This document shows positions 22,920 to 31,840 of a stretch of 64,000 nucleotides of DNA, piece after piece. The notes beneath the pieces were generated by a model. The model did no database searches. It had not been told where the DNA came from and saw only the letters and a list, made by a program, of their open reading frames with translations. Numbering within the stretch: the stretch's first letter is position 1; the number at the start of each line of letters is the position of its first letter. The DNA comes from Tianweitania aestuarii (GTDB lineage: Bacteria > Pseudomonadota > Alphaproteobacteria > Rhizobiales > Rhizobiaceae): assembly GCF_018457165.1 (NCBI RefSeq), contig NZ_JAFMNX010000001.1, forward strand, positions 248,001 through 312,000. The letters run 5' to 3'. The position numbers were made by a program, and so were the translations under genes.

Positions 22920-24998
22920 ATGACAAGTCGAAATACGATCCTGGCGGGAACAGCGCTGGGCCTGCTAATGGCCACAGCACCGGTTCGCGCCGAATCGGTG
23001 CCGACCAGCCTGACGCCCACAACAGGCGAAGCAACGGTACAGCGCTCGATCCTGATGGCTCAGGCAGACAGCCAGCCGGCCGAGGAAATTCTGCCGCAGA
23101 CGGACCAGCCGCCGGCCGAACGCCCTGATCCGGCGGAGGAGCCTGCGAATACTCCGGCTGAACCGGCTGCCGAGCCGCAGGCGGAGGAATCTCCGGCCGC
23201 GGAGCCACAGGCAGAAGAGCCCCAGGCTGCCGAGCCTCAAGCTGAAGAACCCCAGGCCGCTGAACCCCAGGCGGAAGAACCAAGCGCCGAGCCTGCTCCT
23301 GAGCCAGAAGCTGCGCCGCAGCCGGAACCGGAAGCCGCACCTCAGGCCGAGCCGCAGCCCGAAGCCCAGCCAGAGCCGCAAGCTCAGCCAGAGCCACAGG
23401 CCGAGGAACAGCCTGAAGCACGTCCGCAATCCAGTGATGCGCAGGAAGCCGCGCCAGAACAGGCTGCGCCTGCCGAAACGCAGGACGCTCCGGCTGCTGC
23501 ACCTGAAGGCGAAGCACAGCCGGCACCTGAAGCAGCGCCAGAACAACCGGCTGGCGATGCTACGTCGGGTGCCGAGCGCATGCGCCAGGATATGCGCCGC
23601 GGTGGTGATGGCGAACGTCGTCGTCCGCGTGACGGCCAGCGCGAAAACACCGGCGAACAACCGGCTGACGGCGCTCCGACTGCTCGTGAGGCAGCGCCTG
23701 CGGATGCACCGGCTGGCGAAGCACCGGCTGGCGAAGCAGCTCCCGAGGGCGCTGTGCCCGACGCGTCCCAGCCAACCACGATGGAGCAGCCGCCAGCACG
23801 CGAACCTGCTGCTGCAGACGCGCCTGCCGCTGCCCGCGAGCCGGTCGAAGGATCGCCGCTGCCGGAGAATGCCGCACCGGTTCTCGACAGCGCCAAGGAA
23901 GCAGCCCCACAGCAGCCTGAAGGTCAATCGGGTGCCGCTGCTCAGCCAGGCACGGACGGTCAGACTCAGCGTCAGGCTCAGCCCGCACAGCCTGCTGCAC
24001 CGCCGCCGGCTTCCGACGCGGCAGCCCAGAGCGAACGCTCACGTCCGGTCGATATCCAGTCCGTTCGTGAAGAGCGTGGCCGTCGCATCGACGTCGATCG
24101 CGATCGTCCGCGTCGTTGGGAACAGCGCGAAAACGTCGATGTCGTAAAGGAATTCGACAACCGCATCATCCTGAACTTCGGCGGTCGTGACTTCGTGGAA
24201 AGCTCGGATCGCGACCGTTTGGGACGTAACTCGCGCGAAACCTATTACGAGGAACTGCCGCGCGGTCGGACCCGTGAAACGATCGTGCGCCGTGACGGCA
24301 CGCAGGTCGTCACGATCCGCAACCAGTATGGTGACGTGATCCGTCGGTCGCGCATCACGCCGGACAACCGCGAATACGTTCTGTCCTATGTCGACGAGGA
24401 CAACTACGATCGCGGTGGCGTATGGCGCGATCCGGGCGAGGACCTGCCGCCGCTCGTTCTCACCATTCCTGCTCGGGACTACATTCTCGACGCAGGCACT
24501 GTAGAAGATGAGCCGGAGCGCTACTACGACTTCCTCGACCAGCCTCCGGTCGAGAATATCGAGCGTTTGTATTCGGTTGAAGAAGTGAAGCGTTCGGCTC
24601 GTGTGCGTGACACGGTGCGTCGCGTCGATCTCGACACGATCACCTTCGCAACGGGTTCGGCCGACGTGGCTGAAAGCCAGGTCGATCGTCTGGCAGGCGT
24701 TGCCGAGGGCATGCAGAAGCTGCTCAAGCGCAACCCGGCCGAGACCTTCCTGATCGAAGGCCACACGGATGCGGTCGGCAGCGACCAGTCCAACCTGGTT
24801 CTGTCGGATCGCCGCGCCGAAGCGGTTGCCGATGCGCTGTCGCGTTACTTCGACATTCCGCCGGAGAACCTGACCACGCAGGGCTATGGCGAGCGTTATC
24901 TGAAGATCAAGACGGACGGTGCCGAACAGGAAAACCGTCGCGTTGCGATCCGCCGCATCACGGCCCTTGTCGCCCCGGCAAGCGCCAGCGCGCAGTAA
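22920..24998 (+). CDS. OmpA-family outer-membrane protein with long Pro/Glu/Ala spacer
   Basis: 692 residues. A signal peptide (1-24) precedes a low-complexity spacer from about 50 to 370, rich in Pro, Ala, Glu and Gln. It includes a ten-residue repeat (AAEPQAEEPQ, about 82-121). Residues 375-500 are Arg/Asp-rich (RGRRIDVDRDRPRR) with a DUF-like beta segment. Residues about 565-685 are an OmpA C-terminal peptidoglycan-binding domain (FATGSADVAE, IEGHTDAVGSDQ, LSDRRAEAV). There is no 8-strand barrel. The protein probably tethers to peptidoglycan with a long extended arm in the periplasm. The ATG follows AAGGAG and is preferred over in-frame upstream codons that run into the divergent gene. Confidence 0.85.
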   Translation: MTSRNTILAGTALGLLMATAPVRAESVPTSLTPTTGEATVQRSILMAQADSQPAEEILPQTDQPPAERPDPAEEPANTPAEPAAEPQAEESPAAEPQAEEPQAAEPQAEEPQAAEPQAEEPSAEPAPEPEAAPQPEPEAAPQAEPQPEAQPEPQAQPEPQAEEQPEARPQSSDAQEAAPEQAAPAETQDAPAAAPEGEAQPAPEAAPEQPAGDATSGAERMRQDMRRGGDGERRRPRDGQRENTGEQPADGAPTAREAAPADAPAGEAPAGEAAPEGAVPDASQPTTMEQPPAREPAAADAPAAAREPVEGSPLPENAAPVLDSAKEAAPQQPEGQSGAAAQPGTDGQTQRQAQPAQPAAPPPASDAAAQSERSRPVDIQSVREERGRRIDVDRDRPRRWEQRENVDVVKEFDNRIILNFGGRDFVESSDRDRLGRNSRETYYEELPRGRTRETIVRRDGTQVVTIRNQYGDVIRRSRITPDNREYVLSYVDEDNYDRGGVWRDPGEDLPPLVLTIPARDYILDAGTVEDEPERYYDFLDQPPVENIERLYSVEEVKRSARVRDTVRRVDLDTITFATGSADVAESQVDRLAGVAEGMQKLLKRNPAETFLIEGHTDAVGSDQSNLVLSDRRAEAVADALSRYFDIPPENLTTQGYGERYLKIKTDGAEQENRRVAIRRITALVAPASASAQ
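23163..23285 (+). repeat. Repetitive DNA encoding ten-residue PQAAEPQAEE units
   Basis: About four imperfect 30-base units within the spacer of the OmpA-family gene, with strong Glu/Pro/Ala/Gln bias. Slippage could change the spacer length between strains. Confidence 0.6.
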
Positions 24999-25020
24999 AG
25001 AACGGCTTACAAGCCAAAGA

Positions 25021-25051
25021 AAAAGCCCGGTCAGTGACCGGGCTTTTTTCA
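25021..25051 (+). terminator. Terminator after the ompA-family gene
   Basis: AGCCCGGTC pairs with GACCGGGCT around a three-base loop, bounded by an A-run and a T-run. It is also usable by the convergent GhrA-like gene. Confidence 0.9.
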
Positions 25052-25073
25052 TGTCGTCTTGTAAAGGTGAGGA

Positions 25074-26027
25074 TCAGTAGCCCGCAGCGCGATCCACCAG
25101 GTTCTGCAGCGGCTCGCCGCGATCACAGGCATCCATCTGCGCGAGCATCGGCATGGTGATGGCGCGGGGATCGGAGGGTGCTGCCGCATGGGGCGTCACG
25201 AAGACCTTGGGATGCTGCCACAGCGGGGATGCCTCCGGCAGCGGTTCGGTTTCAAACACGTCGAGGCTCGCTTCGCCGAGCGACCCATCGTCCAGGGCGC
25301 GCAGAATATCGGCCTCGCGCTGCAGACCGCCACGGCCCGCATTGATGAGCACCGATCCGCCGATTTCGTTGTCGCGCCTGATCTGGCGCAGGAGATCATA
25401 GTCGATGATGCCGCGTGTGGCGTCGGTGAGCGGGAGCAGCACGACCAGAATGTCCGTCGCCGCCAGGAAGTCCGGCAAACCGTCGGCACCGGCATAGGTC
25501 GTCATACCAGGGACTTCGGCAGGACGCCGGCTCCAGCCGTTGAGCTTGAAACCGAGCGAACCAACGGCACGCGCGGCGGTGCGTCCGAGTTCGCCGATGC
25601 CCATGAAGCCGACGGTGGTTTCGGATGAGGTCGCCTGCGAAAGCTCGTTCCATTCGCGCGCGGCTTGCTGGCGCTTGTATTGCGCACCGCGCCGGTGATG
25701 ATCGAGCACGCGCCACGTCACATATTCCGCCATGTGCTGCGCGAGGTTTTCGGACACGACCCGCACGATCGGCAGGTCGGGTAGGGTGGGATCGCGCAAG
25801 ACGTGATCGACGCCGGCACCCAGCGAGAAGATCGCCTTCAAATTGGGCAGGTGCCCCAGCACGCCATGCGGCTGATGCCAGGCCACGGCATAATGGATGC
25901 TCGGATCGTCTGCGCCGTTCGGCTCCGTGACCACCTCGCGTCCGGTGCGGCCAAGCAGATCGACCCAAAGCGCGTTGTCGGTCTTGTTGGTGGCAAGCAG
26001 CACCTTGCCGCGCGTTCCTTCGGTCAT
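25074..26027 (-). CDS. GhrA-like D-2-hydroxyacid dehydrogenase (glyoxylate/hydroxypyruvate reductase)
   Basis: A 317-residue NAD(P)H-dependent D-2-hydroxyacid dehydrogenase. The Rossmann motif is GIGELG (143-148). The catalytic trio is Arg232 (NAGRGG), Glu261 (FETEPLP) and His280 (VTPHAAA). The length and the SLGAGVDHVLRDP segment fit the GhrA branch, which reduces glyoxylate and hydroxypyruvate. The ATG at 26027 is chosen over a longer frame start that overlaps yejF. It follows yejF by 13 bases on the same strand and may be the last gene of the Yej operon. Confidence 0.88.
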   Translation of the reverse strand: MTEGTRGKVLLATNKTDNALWVDLLGRTGREVVTEPNGADDPSIHYAVAWHQPHGVLGHLPNLKAIFSLGAGVDHVLRDPTLPDLPIVRVVSENLAQHMAEYVTWRVLDHHRRGAQYKRQQAAREWNELSQATSSETTVGFMGIGELGRTAARAVGSLGFKLNGWSRRPAEVPGMTTYAGADGLPDFLAATDILVVLLPLTDATRGIIDYDLLRQIRRDNEIGGSVLINAGRGGLQREADILRALDDGSLGEASLDVFETEPLPEASPLWQHPKVFVTPHAAAPSDPRAITMPMLAQMDACDRGEPLQNLVDRAAGY

Positions 26028-26040
26028 GTGAAGCGTTCCG

Positions 26041-27669
26041 TTACTGGCTGACGGCGTCGTCGGTTGACGTCTCGATCTTGAAGGCGGCAGCAATCAGCGC
26101 CTTTGTGTAATCCGTCTGCGGATTGTCGAAGATCTGCGCCGATGAACCATGCTCAACCACCTGGCCATTGCGCATCACGATCACTTCGTTGGCCAGCGCG
26201 CGCACGACCTTGAGGTCATGGCTGATGAAGAGATAGGCGAGGTCGTGCTTCTTCTGGAGGTCGCGCAGCAGATCCACAACTTGCGCCTGCACGCTCATGT
26301 CGAGCGCCGAGGTCGGCTCGTCCAGCATCACGAAGCGCGGCTTCAAGACCATGGCGCGGGCGATCGCAATGCGCTGGCGCTGGCCGCCGGAGAACTCGTG
26401 CGGGTAACGGAAGCGGGTCGCCGGATCGAGACCGACTTCGCGCAGCACGTCCACGACGCGTTGATCACGCTCATCGGCCGACAGGTCGCGTGCGTGGATC
26501 TTCAGCCCTTCCTGGATGATTTCGCTGACCGACATGCGCGGGCTGAGCGAACCGAACGGATCCTGGAACACGATCTGCAATTCATGGCGATGCGGCCGCA
26601 TCTCCTTGAAGGAAAGACCGTCGATCGCCTGATCCTCGAAGCGGATTTCGCCCTTGGACGAGATCATGCGCGCCAGCGCGAGACCTAGCGTCGTCTTGCC
26701 CGAACCGGATTCGCCGACAACGCCCAGCGTCTGCCCGGCCTTCACCGTCACGTCGATGCCGTCGACGGCCCGCACATAATCAACGGTCTTGCGGAAGAAG
26801 CCCTGCTTGATCGGGAAGTGAACCTTGATGTCCTTGCCCGACATGACCGTTTTGGCCGTGGGATCAGCCGGCGGCGGCGCGCCTTTCGGCTCGGCGGCCA
26901 GGAGATGTCGGGTGTATTCGTGCTGCGGATTGGCGAAGATTTCCTGCGTCGGCCCTTCTTCCACGATCCGGCCCTTGGTCATCACGCAAACACGATCGGC
27001 AATGCGCCGGACGATGCCGAGATCATGGGTGATGAACAGCATCGACATGCCATGCGTGGTCTTGAGTTCGCCGAGCAGCTTCAGGATCTGCGCCTGAACC
27101 GTGACATCGAGCGCGGTGGTCGGCTCGTCGGCGATCAAGAGCTTGGGTCGGTTCGCCAGCGCCATGGCGATCATCACGCGCTGCCGTTGCCCGCCCGAAA
27201 GCTGATGCGGATAGGCCGACAACCGCTTTTCCGGCTCGCGAATGCCGACTTCGCGCAGCAGTTCCAGGGTCCGCTCCTTGGCCTGTGCGTCGCGCATGCC
27301 CTGATGCAGCTTCAGGATCTCGCCGATCTGCTGCTCGATCGTATGCAGCGGATTGAGCGAGGTCATCGGCTCTTGGAAGATCATGGTGACGTCGTTGCCG
27401 CGTACTTTGCGCAACGCGTTCTCATTCGCCCCAAGCAGATCCGTGCCCTCAAACAGGATCTGACCGCTCGGATGGCTGGCGGGCGGGTAGGGCAGCAGCT
27501 TCAGCACGGACAGCGCCGACACCGACTTGCCCGAACCGGATTCGCCGACCAGCGCTACAGTCTCGCCCTTGGCGATATCGAAGGACACATGATCAACGGC
27601 CAGGCTTTCGCGCCCGCCTTGAGTGAAGGCAACCGACAGATCGCGGACGGAAAGAAGCGGCTGGGTCAC
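26041..27669 (-). CDS. yejF: Oligopeptide ABC transporter ATPase, two fused domains (YejF)
   Basis: 542 residues with two nucleotide-binding domains in one chain, the YejF layout (a DppD-DppF fusion). The first has Walker A GESGSGKS at 42-49, signature LSGGQRQR at 158-165 and Walker B LLIADEP; the second has GESGSGKT at 320-327 and FSGGQRQR. The GTG at 27669 stands a few bases after the yejE stop and gives the usual N-terminus. A TTG 30 bases earlier would overlap yejE and is less likely. It powers peptide import with YejB and YejE; in E. coli the system takes up microcin C-type peptides. Confidence 0.93.
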   Translation of the reverse strand: MTQPLLSVRDLSVAFTQGGRESLAVDHVSFDIAKGETVALVGESGSGKSVSALSVLKLLPYPPASHPSGQILFEGTDLLGANENALRKVRGNDVTMIFQEPMTSLNPLHTIEQQIGEILKLHQGMRDAQAKERTLELLREVGIREPEKRLSAYPHQLSGGQRQRVMIAMALANRPKLLIADEPTTALDVTVQAQILKLLGELKTTHGMSMLFITHDLGIVRRIADRVCVMTKGRIVEEGPTQEIFANPQHEYTRHLLAAEPKGAPPPADPTAKTVMSGKDIKVHFPIKQGFFRKTVDYVRAVDGIDVTVKAGQTLGVVGESGSGKTTLGLALARMISSKGEIRFEDQAIDGLSFKEMRPHRHELQIVFQDPFGSLSPRMSVSEIIQEGLKIHARDLSADERDQRVVDVLREVGLDPATRFRYPHEFSGGQRQRIAIARAMVLKPRFVMLDEPTSALDMSVQAQVVDLLRDLQKKHDLAYLFISHDLKVVRALANEVIVMRNGQVVEHGSSAQIFDNPQTDYTKALIAAAFKIETSTDDAVSQ

Positions 27670-27673
27670 GATC

Positions 27674-28825
27674 TCACCGGAAGGTCTTGCGCGGATCAAA
27701 GGCGTCGCGTGTGGCCTCGCCGATGAAGATCAGCAGCGACAGCATGATGGACAACACCAGGAAGCCCGAAATGCCGAGCCATGGCGCGTTGAGATTGCGC
27801 TGCCCCTGCCGCAGCAATTCGCCGAGCGACGGCGAGCCGGGCGGCAGGCCGAGGCCGAGGAAGTCGAGCGAGGTGAGCGTCGTGATCGAACTGTTCAAGA
27901 TGAACGGCAGGAAGGTCAGCGTCGCGACCATGGCATTGGGCAGGAGATGGCGCGTCATGATCGTGCGATTCCCGACGCCCAACGCGCGTGCGGCGTTCAC
28001 ATATTCGAAGTTGCGCGCCCGCAGGAACTCCGCTCGTACCACGCCGACAAAGGCCACCCATGAGAACAGGAGCATGATGCCGAGCAGGATGAAGAAGCCC
28101 GGCGGCAGGACGGCGGCGATGATCAGGATCAGGTAGAGCACGGGAATGGACGACCAGATCTCGATGAAGCGCTGCAGAAGCAGGTCCGTCCAGCCGCCGA
28201 AATAACCCTGCACGGCGCCAGCGGACACACCGATAATGGCGGATGCGAAGGTCAGAACCAGGCCGAACAGAACCGAAATGCGGAAGCCGTAGATTACGCG
28301 CGCCAGCACGTCGCGTGCCGAATCGTCCGTGCCGAGCCAGTTCCAGTTGCCCAGCGTGCAGTTCGGGTCCTCGGCACCGAGCGGATAGCGCGAACAGCGC
28401 TCTTCCGTCGAATACATCCAGGAAGGCTTGGCGGGTGCCGCGGCCGGGATGTCGTTGTTGACCGTTCTGTAGGAATAGCGGATCGGCGGCCAGATCAGCC
28501 AGCCATTGGCCTCGATCTCGTCGCTGATCACCGGATCGCGGTAGTCGGTGACAGCGTAAAAGCCGCCGAACTTTTCTTCCGGATAATCAACAAGCACCGG
28601 GACGAGGATTTCGCCCTTGTAGGAGGCGAGGATCGGGCGGTCATTGGCGATGAGTTCGGCGCCCAACGACAAGATGAACAGGACGAGGAAGATCCAAAGC
28701 GACCAGTAGCCGCGGCGGTTCGCCTTGAAGCTTTCCCAGCGGCGTTTGTTCAGCGGCGAAAGCCATGGGCGCGCGGCGCGATCGCGCACCTGTTCCACTT
28801 CGGCCTTGAGCTGGATTTCCGACAT
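27674..28825 (-). CDS. yejE: Oligopeptide ABC transporter permease YejE
   Basis: 383 residues with an N-terminal helix, a large periplasmic loop (about 65-165, containing two Cys residues near SWMYSTEERCSRYP), then the five-helix permease core. The EAA-type loop is ARALGVGNRTIMTRHLLPNAM. The C-terminus reads FIGEATRDAFDPRK, typical of YejE and DppC. The long loop is characteristic of YejE. Its start shares one base with the yejB stop, so the two permeases are translated together. Confidence 0.93.
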   Translation of the reverse strand: MSEIQLKAEVEQVRDRAARPWLSPLNKRRWESFKANRRGYWSLWIFLVLFILSLGAELIANDRPILASYKGEILVPVLVDYPEEKFGGFYAVTDYRDPVISDEIEANGWLIWPPIRYSYRTVNNDIPAAAPAKPSWMYSTEERCSRYPLGAEDPNCTLGNWNWLGTDDSARDVLARVIYGFRISVLFGLVLTFASAIIGVSAGAVQGYFGGWTDLLLQRFIEIWSSIPVLYLILIIAAVLPPGFFILLGIMLLFSWVAFVGVVRAEFLRARNFEYVNAARALGVGNRTIMTRHLLPNAMVATLTFLPFILNSSITTLTSLDFLGLGLPPGSPSLGELLRQGQRNLNAPWLGISGFLVLSIMLSLLIFIGEATRDAFDPRKTFR

Positions 28826-29907
28826 CAGACGTCCCGGCTCTCGAAGTCGATGCGCGGATCGATCCAGGTGTAGAGGAGATCCGACAGAAGACCGACCAGC
28901 AGGCCCACAAGCGAAAAGATATAAAGCGTGGCAAACACCACGGGATAATCGCGGTCGATCACGGAGCGATAGCCGAGCAGTCCCAAGCCATCGAGCGAGA
29001 AGATGTTTTCGATCAGAAGCGAGCCGGTGAAAAAGGCCGAAATGAAAGCGCCCGGAAAGCCGGCGATCACGATCAGCATCGCATTGCGGAAGACGTGGCC
29101 GTAAAGCACCTGCCGCTCGGACAGGCCTTTGGCGCGGGCCGTGACGACATACTGCTTACGGATTTCTTCCAGAAACGAGTTCTTGGTCAGAAGCGTCGTG
29201 GTGGCGAAGGCCGACAGCACCATGGCCGTCAGCGGTAGCGCCAGATGCCAGAAGTAATCGAGGATCTTCATCGGCCAGGACAGTTCCGACCAGTTCTCGG
29301 AGGTCAGGCCGCGGAGCGGGAACCAGTCGAAAAACGATCCGCCGGCGAACATCACCATCAGGAGGATCGCAAACAGAAAGCCTGGAATGGCATAGCCGAT
29401 GATGACGATACCCGACGTCCATACATCGAAGCTCGAGCCGTCCTTGACTGCCTTGCGGATGCCCAGCGGGATCGAGATCAGATAGGAGATCAGCGTGATC
29501 CAAAGGCCGAGCGAAATTGACACCGGCATTTTCTCGATGATCAGGTCGAGAACCGAAATGTCGCGAAAGAAGCTCTCGCCGAAGTCAAAGCGCAGATAAT
29601 TGCCGAGCATGCCGAAGAAGCGGCTGTACCAGGGCTGATCGAAACCGAACTGCGCTTCCAGCTGCTTGATGAAGGCGGGATCGAGGCCCTGCGCGCCGCG
29701 ATATTGCGAACTGTCGCCGCTGCCGGCAGCCTGGCCGCTGTCTCCGCCGCCACCTGACAGCATGTCGCTGCCCTGACCGGAGAGTTTGGCGATCACCTGT
29801 TCGACCGGACCGCCGGGCGCGAACTGGATCACCAGGAAGGACACGGCCATGATGCCGAAAATGGTCGGAACCATCAGCAGCAATCGGCGCAGGATATAAG
29901 CGCCCAC
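28825..29907 (-). CDS. yejB: Oligopeptide ABC transporter permease YejB
   Basis: 360 residues, six predicted helices, DppB-type N-terminus ([17 protein letters not shown]). A Gly/Ser-rich insertion (about 48-70, [15 protein letters not shown]) in the first periplasmic loop is also found in YejB proteins of rhizobia. The EAA-like loop is [23 protein letters not shown] 52-base gap separates it from the binding-protein gene upstream. It forms the membrane channel with YejE. Confidence 0.93.
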   Translation of the reverse strand: MGAYILRRLLLMVPTIFGIMAVSFLVIQFAPGGPVEQVIAKLSGQGSDMLSGGGGDSGQAAGSGDSSQYRGAQGLDPAFIKQLEAQFGFDQPWYSRFFGMLGNYLRFDFGESFFRDISVLDLIIEKMPVSISLGLWITLISYLISIPLGIRKAVKDGSSFDVWTSGIVIIGYAIPGFLFAILLMVMFAGGSFFDWFPLRGLTSENWSELSWPMKILDYFWHLALPLTAMVLSAFATTTLLTKNSFLEEIRKQYVVTARAKGLSERQVLYGHVFRNAMLIVIAGFPGAFISAFFTGSLLIENIFSLDGLGLLGYRSVIDRDYPVVFATLYIFSLVGLLVGLLSDLLYTWIDPRIDFESRDV

Positions 29908-29959
29908 TAGATCACCATTCCATGCTGCTCAGTCGCTTGATGCGTCAAACCTTGCCTCG

Positions 29960-31840
29960 TCACGCCTTGCCGATTGCCTTGGCTTTCGCCGGATCGACCC
30001 ACCACAAGCGCTCGACGGGGAAGCCGTAATCCGGCTTCGGCTCCTTGAAGCCGAACATGTCCCAGAAGCTCGCCCGATGATTCGCCAGGTAGTACTGTGG
30101 AATCCAATCGCGGCGCGCGCGCAAGACCCTGTCGAGCGCCCGCATTGCCACCACCAGCATCTCGCGTGTTTCCGCGCGGCCCACGGCATCGATCAGGGCA
30201 TCGACGGCGGGATCGGCCGTTCCAGGCAGATTGCGCGATCCCTCACGATTGGCGGTCTTCGAATGGAAGAAGGTTTCCATCTCGTCGCGGGTGGGCGTGG
30301 CGGTGAAGCTGGCGGCAACGCTGATCATGTCGAAGTCGAAGCTGGCCTGGCGTGCCTGATATTGCGCCGGATCAACAAGCCGCACGGAGGCATCGATGCC
30401 GATCGCGCGCATGTTCTCGACCAAAGGCGCATCCCGGCGCGCGAGGCCATCATCATTGACCAGAAGCTCGATCGTCAGGCGCTCGCCGTCGCGGTTCTGC
30501 AGAAAGCCGTCGCGCCGTTCGAACCCCGCATCGGTCAAAAGGCTCTGCGCACGCGATAACAGTGCGCGATCGCGGCCGGAGCCGTTGGAGCGGGGCTGCA
30601 TGACTGGATCGCCGAACACGGACGGTGGAAGCTGGCTGCGCAGCAATTCGAGCAGCGCGAGCTCTTCGCCTTGCGGCGTGCCTTCGGCGCGAAAGTCGGA
30701 GAGTTCGAACAGGGAGTTGGACCGGACATAGCCGTCATAAAACAGGTTACGGTTGGTCCATTCGAAATCGAAGCACAGGCCGATCGCCTCGCGCACCCGC
30801 GCGTCCTTGAAGCGGTTGCGGCGCTGGTTCACGGCCCAGGCCTGCATCGTCGGGCGCTTTTCCGACGGGAATTCCCGCTTGGCGACGCGTCCGTCGTTGA
30901 TCGCCGGGAAGTTGTAGCCTGTTGCCCAGACACGGCTCGTATATTCCTGGCGAAACAGTATCTCGCCCTTCTTGAAGGCCTCGAAAGCGGCCTGCCGTTC
31001 GCGATAGAATTCGATGCGGATACGGTCGAAGTGATCCAGCCCTTTGTTCAAAAGCAGATCGCGGCCCCAGTAATCTGGCAGGCGCTCATATTCGATCGTT
31101 TGACCAGCCTGCACCTGCCCCACCTTGTAGGGACCGGAGCCCAGAAGAGGTGTCATCGGTTCGTTGTCGAAGCCGCCGCGCTCCTCGATATTGGCGCGGG
31201 ACAGAATGGGATAGGTCGCAACCGCCAGGATCGCACGCGGCGACTGGTTGCCATCAAACACCAGCCGCACCGTGTCGGAAGACAGGACCTCGGCCGCACG
31301 TAGGTCGACCAGGGGCAGAGCGAGGTCGGGATGCCCCTGATCCTTCAGGAGCATGTAGCTTGCCGCAACATCCTCAGGTGTGATCGGCGTGCCGTCATGG
31401 AAGCGCGCTTGCGGCCGCAGCTTGAAGACCCAGCTGTTGCGGTCGGCGGCAATCGAAACGGTTTCTGCAACCAGACCATACAGCGCATCCGGCTCATCGA
31501 GCGCCGAGCCCATGAGGGAGTCGAAGCAAAGCTCCATGCGGGGCGGTGCGTCGCCACGCAGAATGAAGCTGTTCAGCGTGTTGAAGGTCTGCGTGTTCTG
31601 GTTGAAATACCACGACGACGGCGTGAAGTTGAACGTTCCACCACTGGGCGCGTCCGGCGACGCGTAATCGAGTTGGGTGGCTTCGGGCGGATATTTCAGC
31701 GCGCCGAAAGCCGACAGACCGTGCATCGGCGTGTCGGTCGGGGCGGCAGCGAAAGCCGTTCGTCCGAACGCCGGTGCAAAAACGGCGGCACCGGTCAGCG
31801 CCAGAAAAGAACGCCGAGGGATCGAAGCACCGAACCTCAA
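29960..31840 (-). CDS. Tat-exported peptide-binding protein of the Yej system (second copy)
   Basis: 626 residues, family 5 extracellular solute-binding protein. The N-terminus carries a twin-arginine signal (IPRRSFLALTG). The domain then runs from YPPEATQLDYASPDAP to the C-terminal WWVDPAKA, closely paralleling the upstream protein, so the two are paralogues. The TTG at 31840 overlaps the upstream stop (TTGA) and follows a GGAG at eight bases. An earlier start would lie inside the upstream gene. It probably binds peptides for YejBEF, perhaps with a specificity different from the first copy. Confidence 0.88.
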   Translation of the reverse strand: MRFGASIPRRSFLALTGAAVFAPAFGRTAFAAAPTDTPMHGLSAFGALKYPPEATQLDYASPDAPSGGTFNFTPSSWYFNQNTQTFNTLNSFILRGDAPPRMELCFDSLMGSALDEPDALYGLVAETVSIAADRNSWVFKLRPQARFHDGTPITPEDVAASYMLLKDQGHPDLALPLVDLRAAEVLSSDTVRLVFDGNQSPRAILAVATYPILSRANIEERGGFDNEPMTPLLGSGPYKVGQVQAGQTIEYERLPDYWGRDLLLNKGLDHFDRIRIEFYRERQAAFEAFKKGEILFRQEYTSRVWATGYNFPAINDGRVAKREFPSEKRPTMQAWAVNQRRNRFKDARVREAIGLCFDFEWTNRNLFYDGYVRSNSLFELSDFRAEGTPQGEELALLELLRSQLPPSVFGDPVMQPRSNGSGRDRALLSRAQSLLTDAGFERRDGFLQNRDGERLTIELLVNDDGLARRDAPLVENMRAIGIDASVRLVDPAQYQARQASFDFDMISVAASFTATPTRDEMETFFHSKTANREGSRNLPGTADPAVDALIDAVGRAETREMLVVAMRALDRVLRARRDWIPQYYLANHRASFWDMFGFKEPKPDYGFPVERLWWVDPAKAKAIGKA

